Assembly: GCA_001725155.1 (NCBI GenBank)
Contig: MEFP01000012.1
Coordinates: 124,001 to 188,000, forward strand
Reading direction: 5' to 3'
Source of the DNA: Lysobacteraceae bacterium SCN 69-320
GTDB taxonomy: Bacteria; Pseudomonadota; Gammaproteobacteria; Xanthomonadales; Rhodanobacteraceae
Length of the DNA: 64,000 bases
Of the stretch, positions 29,583-40,060 are shown one piece after another (position 1 is the stretch's first letter; every line of letters begins with the position of its first letter). The position numbers were made by a program, and so were the translations under genes. The notes beneath the pieces are model-generated. The model made no database searches and was not told the origin of the DNA. It saw only the letters and a list, made by a program, of their open reading frames with translations.

Positions 29583-29708
29583 CCTGCGTCAACGCGGCGG
29601 CGCGATACGGGCGCAGCATGCCCGGCATCGTTCGCCGCAACCTGCGCCGATTCCGGCCCGTCGCGGCAACTGACATCCGTGCGCGAACCGCGCAAGGAGA
29701 GGTCCGTC

Positions 29709-31109
<1,401 letters not shown>

Positions 31110-31296
31110 CGTTCCGATCGGCCGCGCGGGGATCGCCGGCCGCGGCTACGGCCACGGAGCCGTGCGCGCCGCGCCGGCGCATTGCACAATCGGTGGGAGA
31201 AAGAACCCGCCGGATGCAGTATGACCGCGGGCCGGTCTGCGCGGCCTCGCCGACGCAGGCTCGTCATCGACAGGCCAGACAGGGGATTACCGGAGC

Positions 31297-33120
31297 ATGA
31301 CTGCCGCTTACGAGGCGCCGCGCTGGCTGCGCGATCTGCAGCGATTCCTTCCGCTCAAGAGCCAGTTCGTCCTGTCCGGCAACGTGCGCGACCTGCAGGC
31401 CATCGAGCTGCAGCCCGGCGTCGTGGCGCCGCAAGGGTTCATCCAGGCGCTCGCGGGCACCCTGGCCGCTGCCGGCTATGCGCAGGTCGTGCTGTTCGAT
31501 CCGGTCGCCGGCTTCCAGGTCGCCACGCCGCCGGGGACGTCGACGCAGACACCCGATCAGGTATTGCAGGGACTGGGGCTGAGCCCGGTCAACGGCGTGG
31601 CCGCGGCCGGCATCGACCTGCTCGGCGTCACCCTGGAACGGCTGACCAGCGCCAGCGGCGAACCGCTTGCGCTGATCGTGGATTTCGCCTCGCAGCTGCT
31701 CGTGCGCGCCGACGCGCCGTCGCCCGCGGAACACCAGTTGTTCACCCGCGCGCTGGTCGCGTCCCATCAGGCGCGCGCGCGGCCCGCCGGCAGCTCGCGC
31801 AAGCCGCTGTACAACGCCGTGCTGTGGGTCGTGGACAAGGAGGGCGATCTGCCGGACTGGCTGCTCGTCGGCAATCCGCGCCTGCGCCACGTGCCGGTGG
31901 CCCGGCCCGACCAGGTCGTGCGGCGCGCCCTGGCCCGGGCCCTGCTGCAGCCCCTGGCGGGCTTTGCCGAGAACCCCGGGCGGCAGCCGGACATCATCGA
32001 CGCGTTCGTCGAGAGCACCGAAGGCCTGCTGCTGCTGGAGCTGCAGTCCATCGCGATGCTGGCCCGCGTCGAAGGCCTGCCGGCCGCGCGCATCGCCGAC
32101 GCCGTGCGCCGCTACAAGGTCGGCGTGACGGAAGATCCGTGGCTGCGCATCGACCGCCACAAGATCGCCGGTGCCGAGGACATCGTGCGCCGCCGCGTGA
32201 AAGGGCAGGCGCATGCGGTCACCCACATGCTGGACCTCGTCAAGCGCGCGATGACCGGCGTCGGCGGCAACCGCCGCGGCAACCGTCCGCGTGGCGTGGC
32301 ATTCCTGGCCGGCCCCACCGGCGTGGGCAAGACCGAGCTCGCCAAGACCGTCACGAGCCTGCTGTTCGGCGACGAAAGCGCCTACATCCGCTTCGACATG
32401 TCCGAGTTCAGCGCCGAGCATTCCGACCAGCGGCTGATCGGCGCGCCGCCGGGCTATGTCGGCTACGACATGGGCGGCGAGCTGACCAATGCGATCCGCG
32501 AGCGGCCGTTCAGCGTCGTGCTGTTCGACGAGATCGAGAAAGCGCATCCGCGCATCCTCGACAAGTTCCTGCAGATCCTCGACGACGGCGTGCTGACCTC
32601 CGGCCGCGGCGACCGCGTGTATTTTTCCGAAGCGCTGATCGTGTTCACGTCCAACCTCGGCATCTACACGACGACGCCGGCCGGCGCGCGCGTCGCCAAC
32701 GTACAGGCCAGCGACGACTACGCCGTCGTGCGCCGGCGCGTGCTCGCCGAGATCGGCAACCATTTCAAGCTCGTGCTGAACCGGCCGGAGATCCTCAACC
32801 GCATCGGCGAGAACATCATCGTGTTCGACTTCATCCGCGACGACGTCGCGCGGCAGATCTTCCGCCAGATGATCGACGCGACCCGCCAGGATCTGCACGA
32901 GCAGGGCTTCGACGTGACCATCGACGAGGATTCGCTCGCCCGGCTCGCCGCGGGCTGTCTTGCGGACCTGTCCAACGGCGGCCGCGGTATCCGCAATCAG
33001 CTCGAGGCGAATCTGCTCAACCCGCTGGCGCGGCAGCTGTTCGACCAGGATGCCAGGCCCGGCGAGTCGTTCCGCATCCACGTGCGCGGCGACGGACAGA
33101 CGGAACTGCAGCGCGCGTGA
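31297..33120 (+). CDS. ClpA/ClpB-like AAA+ ATPase with atypical N-terminal region
   Basis: 'GVAFLAGPTGVGKTELAKTVTSLLFGDESAYIRFDMSEFS', 'GAPPGYVGYDMGGELTNAIRERPFSVVLFDEIEKAHPRILDKFLQILDDGVLTSGRG'. Confidence 0.88.
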   Translation: MTAAYEAPRWLRDLQRFLPLKSQFVLSGNVRDLQAIELQPGVVAPQGFIQALAGTLAAAGYAQVVLFDPVAGFQVATPPGTSTQTPDQVLQGLGLSPVNGVAAAGIDLLGVTLERLTSASGEPLALIVDFASQLLVRADAPSPAEHQLFTRALVASHQARARPAGSSRKPLYNAVLWVVDKEGDLPDWLLVGNPRLRHVPVARPDQVVRRALARALLQPLAGFAENPGRQPDIIDAFVESTEGLLLLELQSIAMLARVEGLPAARIADAVRRYKVGVTEDPWLRIDRHKIAGAEDIVRRRVKGQAHAVTHMLDLVKRAMTGVGGNRRGNRPRGVAFLAGPTGVGKTELAKTVTSLLFGDESAYIRFDMSEFSAEHSDQRLIGAPPGYVGYDMGGELTNAIRERPFSVVLFDEIEKAHPRILDKFLQILDDGVLTSGRGDRVYFSEALIVFTSNLGIYTTTPAGARVANVQASDDYAVVRRRVLAEIGNHFKLVLNRPEILNRIGENIIVFDFIRDDVARQIFRQMIDATRQDLHEQGFDVTIDEDSLARLAAGCLADLSNGGRGIRNQLEANLLNPLARQLFDQDARPGESFRIHVRGDGQTELQRA

Positions 33121-33770
33121 CCTCGGCGGACCTGCGCATCGCGATCTCGCGGCTGCATTTCCCGGTGACCACGCTGGGACCGGGACGGCGCCTGGGCCTG
33201 TGGTTCCAGGGCTGCTCGATCCGCTGCGCCGGCTGCATCTCCGCCGACACCTGGCGTTCCGGCAGCGCCGACACCACGCTCGCGCAACTCCTCGCGCAGC
33301 TCGCGCCGTGGCTGCAGCAGGCCGACGGCGTGACGATTTCCGGCGGCGAGCCGTTCGACCAGCCCGAAGCGCTCGCGGCTCTGCTGGACGCACTGCCGCT
33401 GCAGCCGCAGCAGGACGTGCTCGTCTACAGCGGTCATCCGTTGGAGCGGCTGCAGGCGACGGCCGCGCTGCGCAGCGGACGCATCGACGCGCTGATCTGC
33501 GATCCGTATGTCGGCAGCGCGCCGCAGACCCTGCCGCTGCGCGGCAGCGACAACCAGCGCCTGTTCCTGCTGACCGCGCGCGGCCGCGAGCGGTTCGCGC
33601 AGTACGCACAACCGCTGGACGAACGCGCCCGCGCGCTGGATCTCATGTTCGACGACGACGGCAGCGTCTGGCTCGCCGGCATTCCGCGGCCGCAGGACCT
33701 GCAGCGGCTGCGCGCACTGCTGCAGGCCCAGGGCCACCGGATCACGACTTCGGAAGCCAAGACCGAATGA
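33117..33770 (+). CDS. Radical SAM activase-like protein (NrdG/4Fe-4S single-cluster type)
   Basis: GTGA overlap with preceding stop. 'LWFQGCSIRCAGCISADTW' (CX3CX2C), 'GVTISGGEPFDQPEALAALL'. Confidence 0.88.
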   Translation: MTSADLRIAISRLHFPVTTLGPGRRLGLWFQGCSIRCAGCISADTWRSGSADTTLAQLLAQLAPWLQQADGVTISGGEPFDQPEALAALLDALPLQPQQDVLVYSGHPLERLQATAALRSGRIDALICDPYVGSAPQTLPLRGSDNQRLFLLTARGRERFAQYAQPLDERARALDLMFDDDGSVWLAGIPRPQDLQRLRALLQAQGHRITTSEAKTE

Positions 33771-36700
33771 ACGCGCCGCTGATTCGCTTCTGCCCCGGTT
33801 GCCTGACCGAGCGCCCGCTCACCGAAGTGTTCTGCCAGGGGCAGCGCGACGGACAGCCGTGCCTGTGGACCCTGTCGGACGAACCGATGCGGCCGGGCGG
33901 CTGGCGCCCGCAGCCCGTCGTCACCGCGACAGCCGCTGCCGTCGCCACCCGCGCCGTCGCCGTCGCCGTCTGCACGCAGGGCCATGCGCTGGATCCGTCG
34001 GACCTGATCTGCGCGGTGTGCGGCGCCGATCGTGCGGAAGCTGCGCCGCCGGCGCCGGATGCCGCATCGTCGATGGCGGATGCGCCAACCGCGGCCGCGC
34101 CGGAAACCGTCATCGACGGCTGGCGCCTGCTGCGCCGCCTCGGCGAGACGCCGCGCGTGCGCGACCGCTATCTCGCCCGTCGCGACGGTGACGGACTGGA
34201 GGCCGTGCTGACGCTGTATCACCACGGCGCGGAACCCGATCCCGGTGTCTACGAAGTATTGCGGCGGCTGCCGGCCGAGCACGTGCCGGCGATCCATGCG
34301 GTCGGGCGCTGGAACGAACGTGCCTTCGAGGTCGCCGAATACCTGCGCGGCGGCTCGCTCGCGGACATCGGCCTCGTCGCGGCCGATCTCGCCGCCGTGC
34401 GCCACATCGTCGGCGAGCTGTCCAAGGCCCTGCAGTCCTTCGCCGAAGTCGGACTGCGCCATCGCGACCTGCGGCCGAGCACCTTGCTCGTGCGCAGCCG
34501 CGAGCCGCTGGACCTGGTGATCTGCGGATTCGGTTCGGCCCAGCTGTCGGACTTCGATCTCGACATCGTCTCGCCGCTGGAAGTCACGCGCTACATGGCG
34601 CCGGAGGCCATCGCCGGCGGCGTCGCCGCCGCGTCGGACTGGTGGAGCCTCGGCATGGTGCTGCTCGAGCAGATCACGCGCGGGCGCTGCTTCGACGGCG
34701 TCAACGAACGCGCCTGGCTGATCCATGTGCTGGCCAACGGCGCGGACATTCCGGCCGATCTCGATCCGTCGCTGGAACTGCTGCTGCGCGGCCTGCTCGC
34801 GCGCGACCGCCACCAGCGCTGGCAATGGCCGCAGGTGCAGGCCTGGCTGGCCGGCGAACCCGTTGCGGCGCCGCCGCGCGCGAGCGGCGCGGCCGACGAC
34901 GCGGACATCCCGTCGGTGACCCTGGCCGGCAAGTCCTATCGCCAGCCCGCGCTGCTCGCGCTGGCGGCGGCCGAGGCGGCTAACTGGCAGCAGGCCCGCG
35001 ACCATCTGGCCCGCGGCGTGTTCACGACCTGGATGCAGCAGGCGCGGCTCGATCCGGGCCTCATCGCCGGCGTGCGCGGCATCCTGCAGCGCGAGGACAT
35101 CGCCGAGGATTTCCGGCTGATGCTCGTGCTCAAGCGGCTGAATCCCGCCATGCCGCTGATCCATCGCGGCGACATCGTCACGCCGCGCTGGCTGCTGGAC
35201 CATCCGCTTCTCGGGTATGAACTGGTCAGCGGCGCGGTGCCCGACCTGCTCGGCGAATCGGCAGCGGAAAACTGGCTGTCGCAGCTCAAGGCGCGCGCGA
35301 CCGCAGTGCGCGCGCGGGCCGCGCAGCTGGAAATCCCGCTCGACGAAGGTTCGCTGCGCATCTACGTGCTGAGCTCCTCGCGCGCGAAGCTGTTCGCCGA
35401 ATGGGAGGAACGGCGGCGGGTTTTCCCCGACAGCACGCACCGCGGCGTGCAGACCCTGGCCGAACGCCCGGTCATCACCGACATTGATCTGATCGTGTTG
35501 CTGAGCGCGTCGTTCGGCCTGTTCCTGACCGTGGACACGCTGGTGGCGGATGCGGCCGACCTGGCGCGCAGCCACGGCGTCGCGGCGTTCGATGCCGCGG
35601 TCGCGAAGGCGCAGCTCGGGCAGACGCGCGCGCAACTGCTGCAGGCCGTCGGCGAGCGCGTCGAAGGATTCGCGGCCTGCGGTCATGCGGTGCTGGACGG
35701 CTGGGCCGAACAGTTCCGCGTCGAGCGCCGCCTGCCGCTGGCCCGGGCGCTGGTGCTGCTGGCCGTGGATACCTGGCGGCAGCCGGCGAAACAGCAGTAC
35801 GTCGAACAGATCCTCGGTTTCTTCGAGAAGCGCATGACGGCCGCGGTCATGCGCGGACCGCTGGTGCGCATGACGATAGGCCGCACGACCTCGCGCGTGG
35901 ATCTGGCCGAACTCGGCACGGCGCGGCAGCCGGCCGACGGCCTGCTCGACCAGCTGCTGCAGCGCGGACCCAAGGTCGCCGCGCTGGACCCGGCCGCCTT
36001 CGTCGACGGCAGCACGACCGAATACCGCCTGCAGAGCCTCGCGCGTCATACGCTGCTGTACCGGCGCGACACCGGCATCGACGGACTCTACCTGGGCTTT
36101 CCGTTCCTGCTCGTGCGCGATGCGCGCACGGCGGTCAAGACGCGCATCGCGCCGCTGCTGCTGTGGCCCGTATGCATCCATTCGCAGGTCGGCCGGCGCG
36201 GCGACATCGGGCTGTCGTTCGATCACGAGCGCGAGGAGGTGCGCCTCAATCCCGCGCTCGAAGGCCTGGTCGGGGCGGCCGCGGCGGTCCGTTGGCGCGA
36301 GGCGGCCGAATCGCTGCTCGGCCGTTCGACCCTGCGCGTGGCCGACGTGATCGACGCGTTCGGCGCCCTGGCGCTGCCGCGTCAGCGCAGCCTGCAGGCC
36401 GTGCCGGGGCCGGCGACCGAGCTGCCGCCGCGAACCAGCGCGCTCGCGTGCGCCGCGGCGCTGTTCCACGTGACGTTCAGCGGCCAGGCCATCGGCGCGG
36501 ATCTGGCGCTGCTCAAGCGCAAGTCGCTGGCCGGCACGGCGCTGGAGTCGGCCCTGCGCATCGGTTCGGCCGCGCCCGAGGCGGCCGCTGCCGCGCCGCG
36601 CGAAGCCGAGCGCTATTTCACGCTGGCCAGCGATCCGTCGCAGGAAGCCGCCGTGCTGGCCGCGCGCGCGCGGCCCGGCCTGCTCGTCGAGGGGCCGCCG

Positions 36701-39700
36701 GGCACCGGCAAGAGCCAGACCATCGTCAACATGGTCGGCGACGCGATCGGCCGGCACCGCAGCCTGCTGCTGGTCTGCCAGAAGCACGCCGCGCTCGAGG
36801 TCGTGCACAAGCGGCTCGTCGCCGAAGGGCTCGGCGATCGTGTCGTCATGGTCAACGACGTCAACAGCGACCGCACGCCGATCATCCGCGCCGTGCGCGA
36901 GCAGATCGAAACGCTGCTGCCCCGCCGCGACGACGATCCGGGCACGACCCTGCGGCGCCGGCGCGAAGCCGTCGCCGCGCGCATCGAGGCCGTGCAGGGC
37001 GAACTCGACCGGCAGCACCAGGCCCTGCATCGCATCGACGCCGCGACGGGACTGAGCTATCGCGCACTGCTCGGCGCCTTGCTGGATCTGGAAGCCGGCG
37101 GTGCCGTGCTCGACCTGCCGGCGCTGCGTACGCCGCTGCAGAAACTGTCGCCGGGGGAGCTGGCCGCGCTGGAGGAAGAAGTCGCCGCGCCGGCGCGGCT
37201 CTGGCTCGACGCCGCCTACGAGAACAGTCCGCTCGCCGCGCTGCAGGAATTCGCCGCGGACCCGGCCAGCATCGCCGAGTTCGAAGCGGCACTCGCGGCG
37301 CTGCTCGACGCCGAACGCGCCCGCGCGGCCCTGCCGGCCGGCGGGCCCGCGGCGTTCGAGCTCGACGATCCGCAGCCGTGGCGCGACTGGCTCGCGGCGC
37401 ATGCCCGGCGCTTCCTCGAACTCGACGCGACGCAGCGGCAGCGGCTGAGCGACTGGCTGGGCGCGTTCCGGCCGGTCGGCGCGGCGCTCACGCGCGGCCG
37501 CAAGCTGCTGGCGAGTCTGGAACAGCTTGCGCAGGCGCTGCGCGCCTGCCCGCGCCAGCATCACGATCCGCGCCTGTCGCCGCTGCTCGCGTGTCTGGCC
37601 GGTGCCGAACTGACGGTGCTGAAGGACTGCGCCGAGGAAGCGATCGCGCCGTCGTCCTGGTGGCAGCAGCTCAGCCCCGCGCGCTTCCTGCGCCGGCGCA
37701 AGGCCGCTGGGTTCCTCGCGCGTCACGGCGAGGCGGCGACACCCGAGCGCCTGACGGCGCTGGTCAGGGCCGCACAGCTGGAAATGCGCTGGCAGCCGCT
37801 GCGGCTCGCGCTCGCGGACGCGAGCCGCCAGCTCGGGCTGGACGAGATCGCCGCCGATGCGGGACCGGCCTTGCACGTCGAGGCCGCGAACGCGCTGCGC
37901 GCGCTCAAGGAGATGGCGGCGCTGGCCGACTGCCTTGGCGCCGCGCCGTGGTCCGGTCGCGCCGATGCCGCCGTGCGCGCGGGCACGGCGCAGGCGCTGG
38001 CCGATCTGTTCGCGCTGCTGCCGCCGGCCTTCGCCCGCTGCGCCGCACGCGCGCGCAGCCGCGCCGCGCTCGCGCCGCTCGCGCGCTGGATCGGCGCGGA
38101 CTGGCTGCGCGATGCCGAGGCGGCGATCGGCGCGAACGCGTCGAACCTGGCGCGGATCCAGCCCCTCGTCGATGCGCTGCCGACCTTGCCGGCGTATCAG
38201 CAGTTCCGTCCGCGGGCGCGCCGGCTCGGCGCCGCCGCGCTGGAAATCTTCACGCTGCTGCGCACGCGGGAAGACCGGCTGCGCGCGCTGCCGGCCGACC
38301 GGCTCGATGCGGAAATCCGCCGGCTGCTCAATCGCGAAGCGCTGCTCGCCTGGAAGCGCACGCGCGAGCAGGCCGAGCCGGAGCTGCAGTTCGGGCAGGA
38401 CGAGATCGGCGGCAAGATCGACAGTCTCGTGCGGCTGGACCGCGAGATGCGCGAGCTCAACCGCGCATTCCTCGCCGTGAATTTCGATTTCCCGAACATC
38501 GAAGGCACCTTGAAACCCTGGGAGGAAATCACGCGCCTGCGCGGCGAGCGCGCCCGGCGCCTGCGCGAATTCATCGAACTGGGCAAGCCGCTCGGACTCA
38601 TGAAGCTGCGTCCGGTCTGGCTCATGAACCCGGACGTCGCCAGCCGCCTGCTGCCGCTGCAGGCCGGCCTGTTCGACACGGTGATCTACGACGAGGCCTC
38701 GCAGATGCCGGTGGAGCATGCATTGCCGACCCTGTTCCGCGGCGGCGGCTGCGTGGTCAGCGGCGACGAGAAGCAGATGCCGCCGACGGCGTTCTTCACC
38801 AGCCGGATCGAGAACGACGAAGCGCAGGATTTCGACGGCGAGGAACCCGACGAGGACGCGACCGAGCAGGAAATCCAGGCCTACGACGAAACCTGGAACC
38901 GGCGCGAGATCAAGGACTGTCCCGACCTGCTGCAGCTGGCCCGCGCGACCTTGCCCAACACCGCGCTGCAGATCCATTACCGCTCGGCCTACCGCGCGCT
39001 GATCGACTATTCCAACGCCTGCTTCTACGCGAACACGCTCAACGTCCCGGTGCGTCATCCGCCGGCGACGCTGCGACGCGAGCGGCCGATCGAGATCGTT
39101 CGCGTCGACGGCGTCTATCGCGATCAGACCAATCCGGACGAAGCGCAGCGCGTCGTCGACCTGCTCGACGGACTGTGGCGCGCGCCGTACCCAGACCGCC
39201 CGTCGGTCGGCGTGGTCACCTTCAACCGCAAGCAGGCGGACCTGATCGAGGACTGCCTGGAGCAGCGCGCCGAAGCCGATGCGGATTTCCGCGAACGCTA
39301 CCGGCAGGAGCGCGAACGCGTCGACGGCGAGGAAGACATGGGCGTCTTCGTCAAGAACGTCGAGAACGTGCAGGGCGACGAGCGCGACGTCATCGTGTTC
39401 TCGTCGACCTTCGGCCGGAATGCCCAGGGCACGTTCCGCCGCACCTTCGGCGTGCTCGGGCAGAAGGGCGGCGAACGCCGGCTCAACGTCGCCGTGACGC
39501 GCGCACGCAGCAAGATCGTCATGGTCACGTCGATGCCGGCCGGCGAGATCTCCGACCTGCTGACCACGCGCCGCCCGCCGGCCACGCCGCGCGACTACCT
39601 GCAGGGCTACATGGAATACGCCCGCGCGCTGTCCGCCGGCGAGTTCGACAGCGCGCAGGCGCTGCTGCGGCGTCTGGCCTCCGGCACCGCCGAACGACGC

Positions 39701-40060
39701 GCCGCGACGGCGCAGCGGGCCGACGACGGCCTGACCCGCTCGGTCGCCGCCTATGTCGAATCGCTGGGCTGGAGCGTATCGGGCACGCCCGACGACGACG
39801 CGTTCCGCCTCGATTTCGCGATCGAAGATCCCGCCACCGGCCGTTTCGCGATCGGCATCGAGTGCGATGCGCCGCGCCACGCGCTGCTGGCCGGCGCGCG
39901 CGCGCGCGAGGTCTGGCGGCCCGGCATGCTGCGCAAGCATGTGCCGGTGCTGCATCGCGTGTCGTCGCAGGCCTGGTACCACACGCCGGAGATCGAGCGC
40001 GAACGCCTGCGCCGGGCGATCGAACGCGCCTTGCATGCAACTGCCCGGGAGATCGCATGA
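33767..40060 (+). CDS. 2097-aa fusion: Zn ribbons, Ser/Thr pseudokinase, SF1 (UPF1/DNA2-like) helicase, REase-like (PD-(D/E)XK, MTES_1575-type) nuclease
   Basis: ATGA overlap. Zn motifs 'CPGC' and 'CTQGHALDPSDLICAVCGA'; kinase-like 'LRHRDLRPSTLLV..GFGSAQL..YMAPEAI'; helicase 'VEGPPGTGKSQT', 'VIYDEASQMP', 'SGDEKQMPPTAFF', 'VENVQGDERDVIVFSSTFG', 'LNVAVTRARSKIVMVTS'; C-term 'RLDFAIEDP..GIECDAPRHALLAGARAREVWRPGMLRKHVPVLHRVSSQAWYHTP'. Confidence 0.88.
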   Translation: MNAPLIRFCPGCLTERPLTEVFCQGQRDGQPCLWTLSDEPMRPGGWRPQPVVTATAAAVATRAVAVAVCTQGHALDPSDLICAVCGADRAEAAPPAPDAASSMADAPTAAAPETVIDGWRLLRRLGETPRVRDRYLARRDGDGLEAVLTLYHHGAEPDPGVYEVLRRLPAEHVPAIHAVGRWNERAFEVAEYLRGGSLADIGLVAADLAAVRHIVGELSKALQSFAEVGLRHRDLRPSTLLVRSREPLDLVICGFGSAQLSDFDLDIVSPLEVTRYMAPEAIAGGVAAASDWWSLGMVLLEQITRGRCFDGVNERAWLIHVLANGADIPADLDPSLELLLRGLLARDRHQRWQWPQVQAWLAGEPVAAPPRASGAADDADIPSVTLAGKSYRQPALLALAAAEAANWQQARDHLARGVFTTWMQQARLDPGLIAGVRGILQREDIAEDFRLMLVLKRLNPAMPLIHRGDIVTPRWLLDHPLLGYELVSGAVPDLLGESAAENWLSQLKARATAVRARAAQLEIPLDEGSLRIYVLSSSRAKLFAEWEERRRVFPDSTHRGVQTLAERPVITDIDLIVLLSASFGLFLTVDTLVADAADLARSHGVAAFDAAVAKAQLGQTRAQLLQAVGERVEGFAACGHAVLDGWAEQFRVERRLPLARALVLLAVDTWRQPAKQQYVEQILGFFEKRMTAAVMRGPLVRMTIGRTTSRVDLAELGTARQPADGLLDQLLQRGPKVAALDPAAFVDGSTTEYRLQSLARHTLLYRRDTGIDGLYLGFPFLLVRDARTAVKTRIAPLLLWPVCIHSQVGRRGDIGLSFDHEREEVRLNPALEGLVGAAAAVRWREAAESLLGRSTLRVADVIDAFGALALPRQRSLQAVPGPATELPPRTSALACAAALFHVTFSGQAIGADLALLKRKSLAGTALESALRIGSAAPEAAAAAPREAERYFTLASDPSQEAAVLAARARPGLLVEGPPGTGKSQTIVNMVGDAIGRHRSLLLVCQKHAALEVVHKRLVAEGLGDRVVMVNDVNSDRTPIIRAVREQIETLLPRRDDDPGTTLRRRREAVAARIEAVQGELDRQHQALHRIDAATGLSYRALLGALLDLEAGGAVLDLPALRTPLQKLSPGELAALEEEVAAPARLWLDAAYENSPLAALQEFAADPASIAEFEAALAALLDAERARAALPAGGPAAFELDDPQPWRDWLAAHARRFLELDATQRQRLSDWLGAFRPVGAALTRGRKLLASLEQLAQALRACPRQHHDPRLSPLLACLAGAELTVLKDCAEEAIAPSSWWQQLSPARFLRRRKAAGFLARHGEAATPERLTALVRAAQLEMRWQPLRLALADASRQLGLDEIAADAGPALHVEAANALRALKEMAALADCLGAAPWSGRADAAVRAGTAQALADLFALLPPAFARCAARARSRAALAPLARWIGADWLRDAEAAIGANASNLARIQPLVDALPTLPAYQQFRPRARRLGAAALEIFTLLRTREDRLRALPADRLDAEIRRLLNREALLAWKRTREQAEPELQFGQDEIGGKIDSLVRLDREMRELNRAFLAVNFDFPNIEGTLKPWEEITRLRGERARRLREFIELGKPLGLMKLRPVWLMNPDVASRLLPLQAGLFDTVIYDEASQMPVEHALPTLFRGGGCVVSGDEKQMPPTAFFTSRIENDEAQDFDGEEPDEDATEQEIQAYDETWNRREIKDCPDLLQLARATLPNTALQIHYRSAYRALIDYSNACFYANTLNVPVRHPPATLRRERPIEIVRVDGVYRDQTNPDEAQRVVDLLDGLWRAPYPDRPSVGVVTFNRKQADLIEDCLEQRAEADADFRERYRQERERVDGEEDMGVFVKNVENVQGDERDVIVFSSTFGRNAQGTFRRTFGVLGQKGGERRLNVAVTRARSKIVMVTSMPAGEISDLLTTRRPPATPRDYLQGYMEYARALSAGEFDSAQALLRRLASGTAERRAATAQRADDGLTRSVAAYVESLGWSVSGTPDDDAFRLDFAIEDPATGRFAIGIECDAPRHALLAGARAREVWRPGMLRKHVPVLHRVSSQAWYHTPEIERERLRRAIERALHATAREIA

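Noticed and set aside
32960-33766. N-terminal extension of the helicase ORF
   Set aside because: Shadow of the AAA+ and radical SAM frames; true start is ATG 33767 overlapping the preceding stop.
33434-40036. 2200-aa minus-strand ORF
   Set aside because: Exactly antisense to the helicase fusion with all helicase motifs; low-complexity composition; stop-free because of codon bias.
36163-40056. Long N-terminal extension of the 36163..41400 ORF
   Set aside because: Overlaps the helicase in another frame; the ATGA-coupled start at 40057 (MSGPKVV) is far more convincing.
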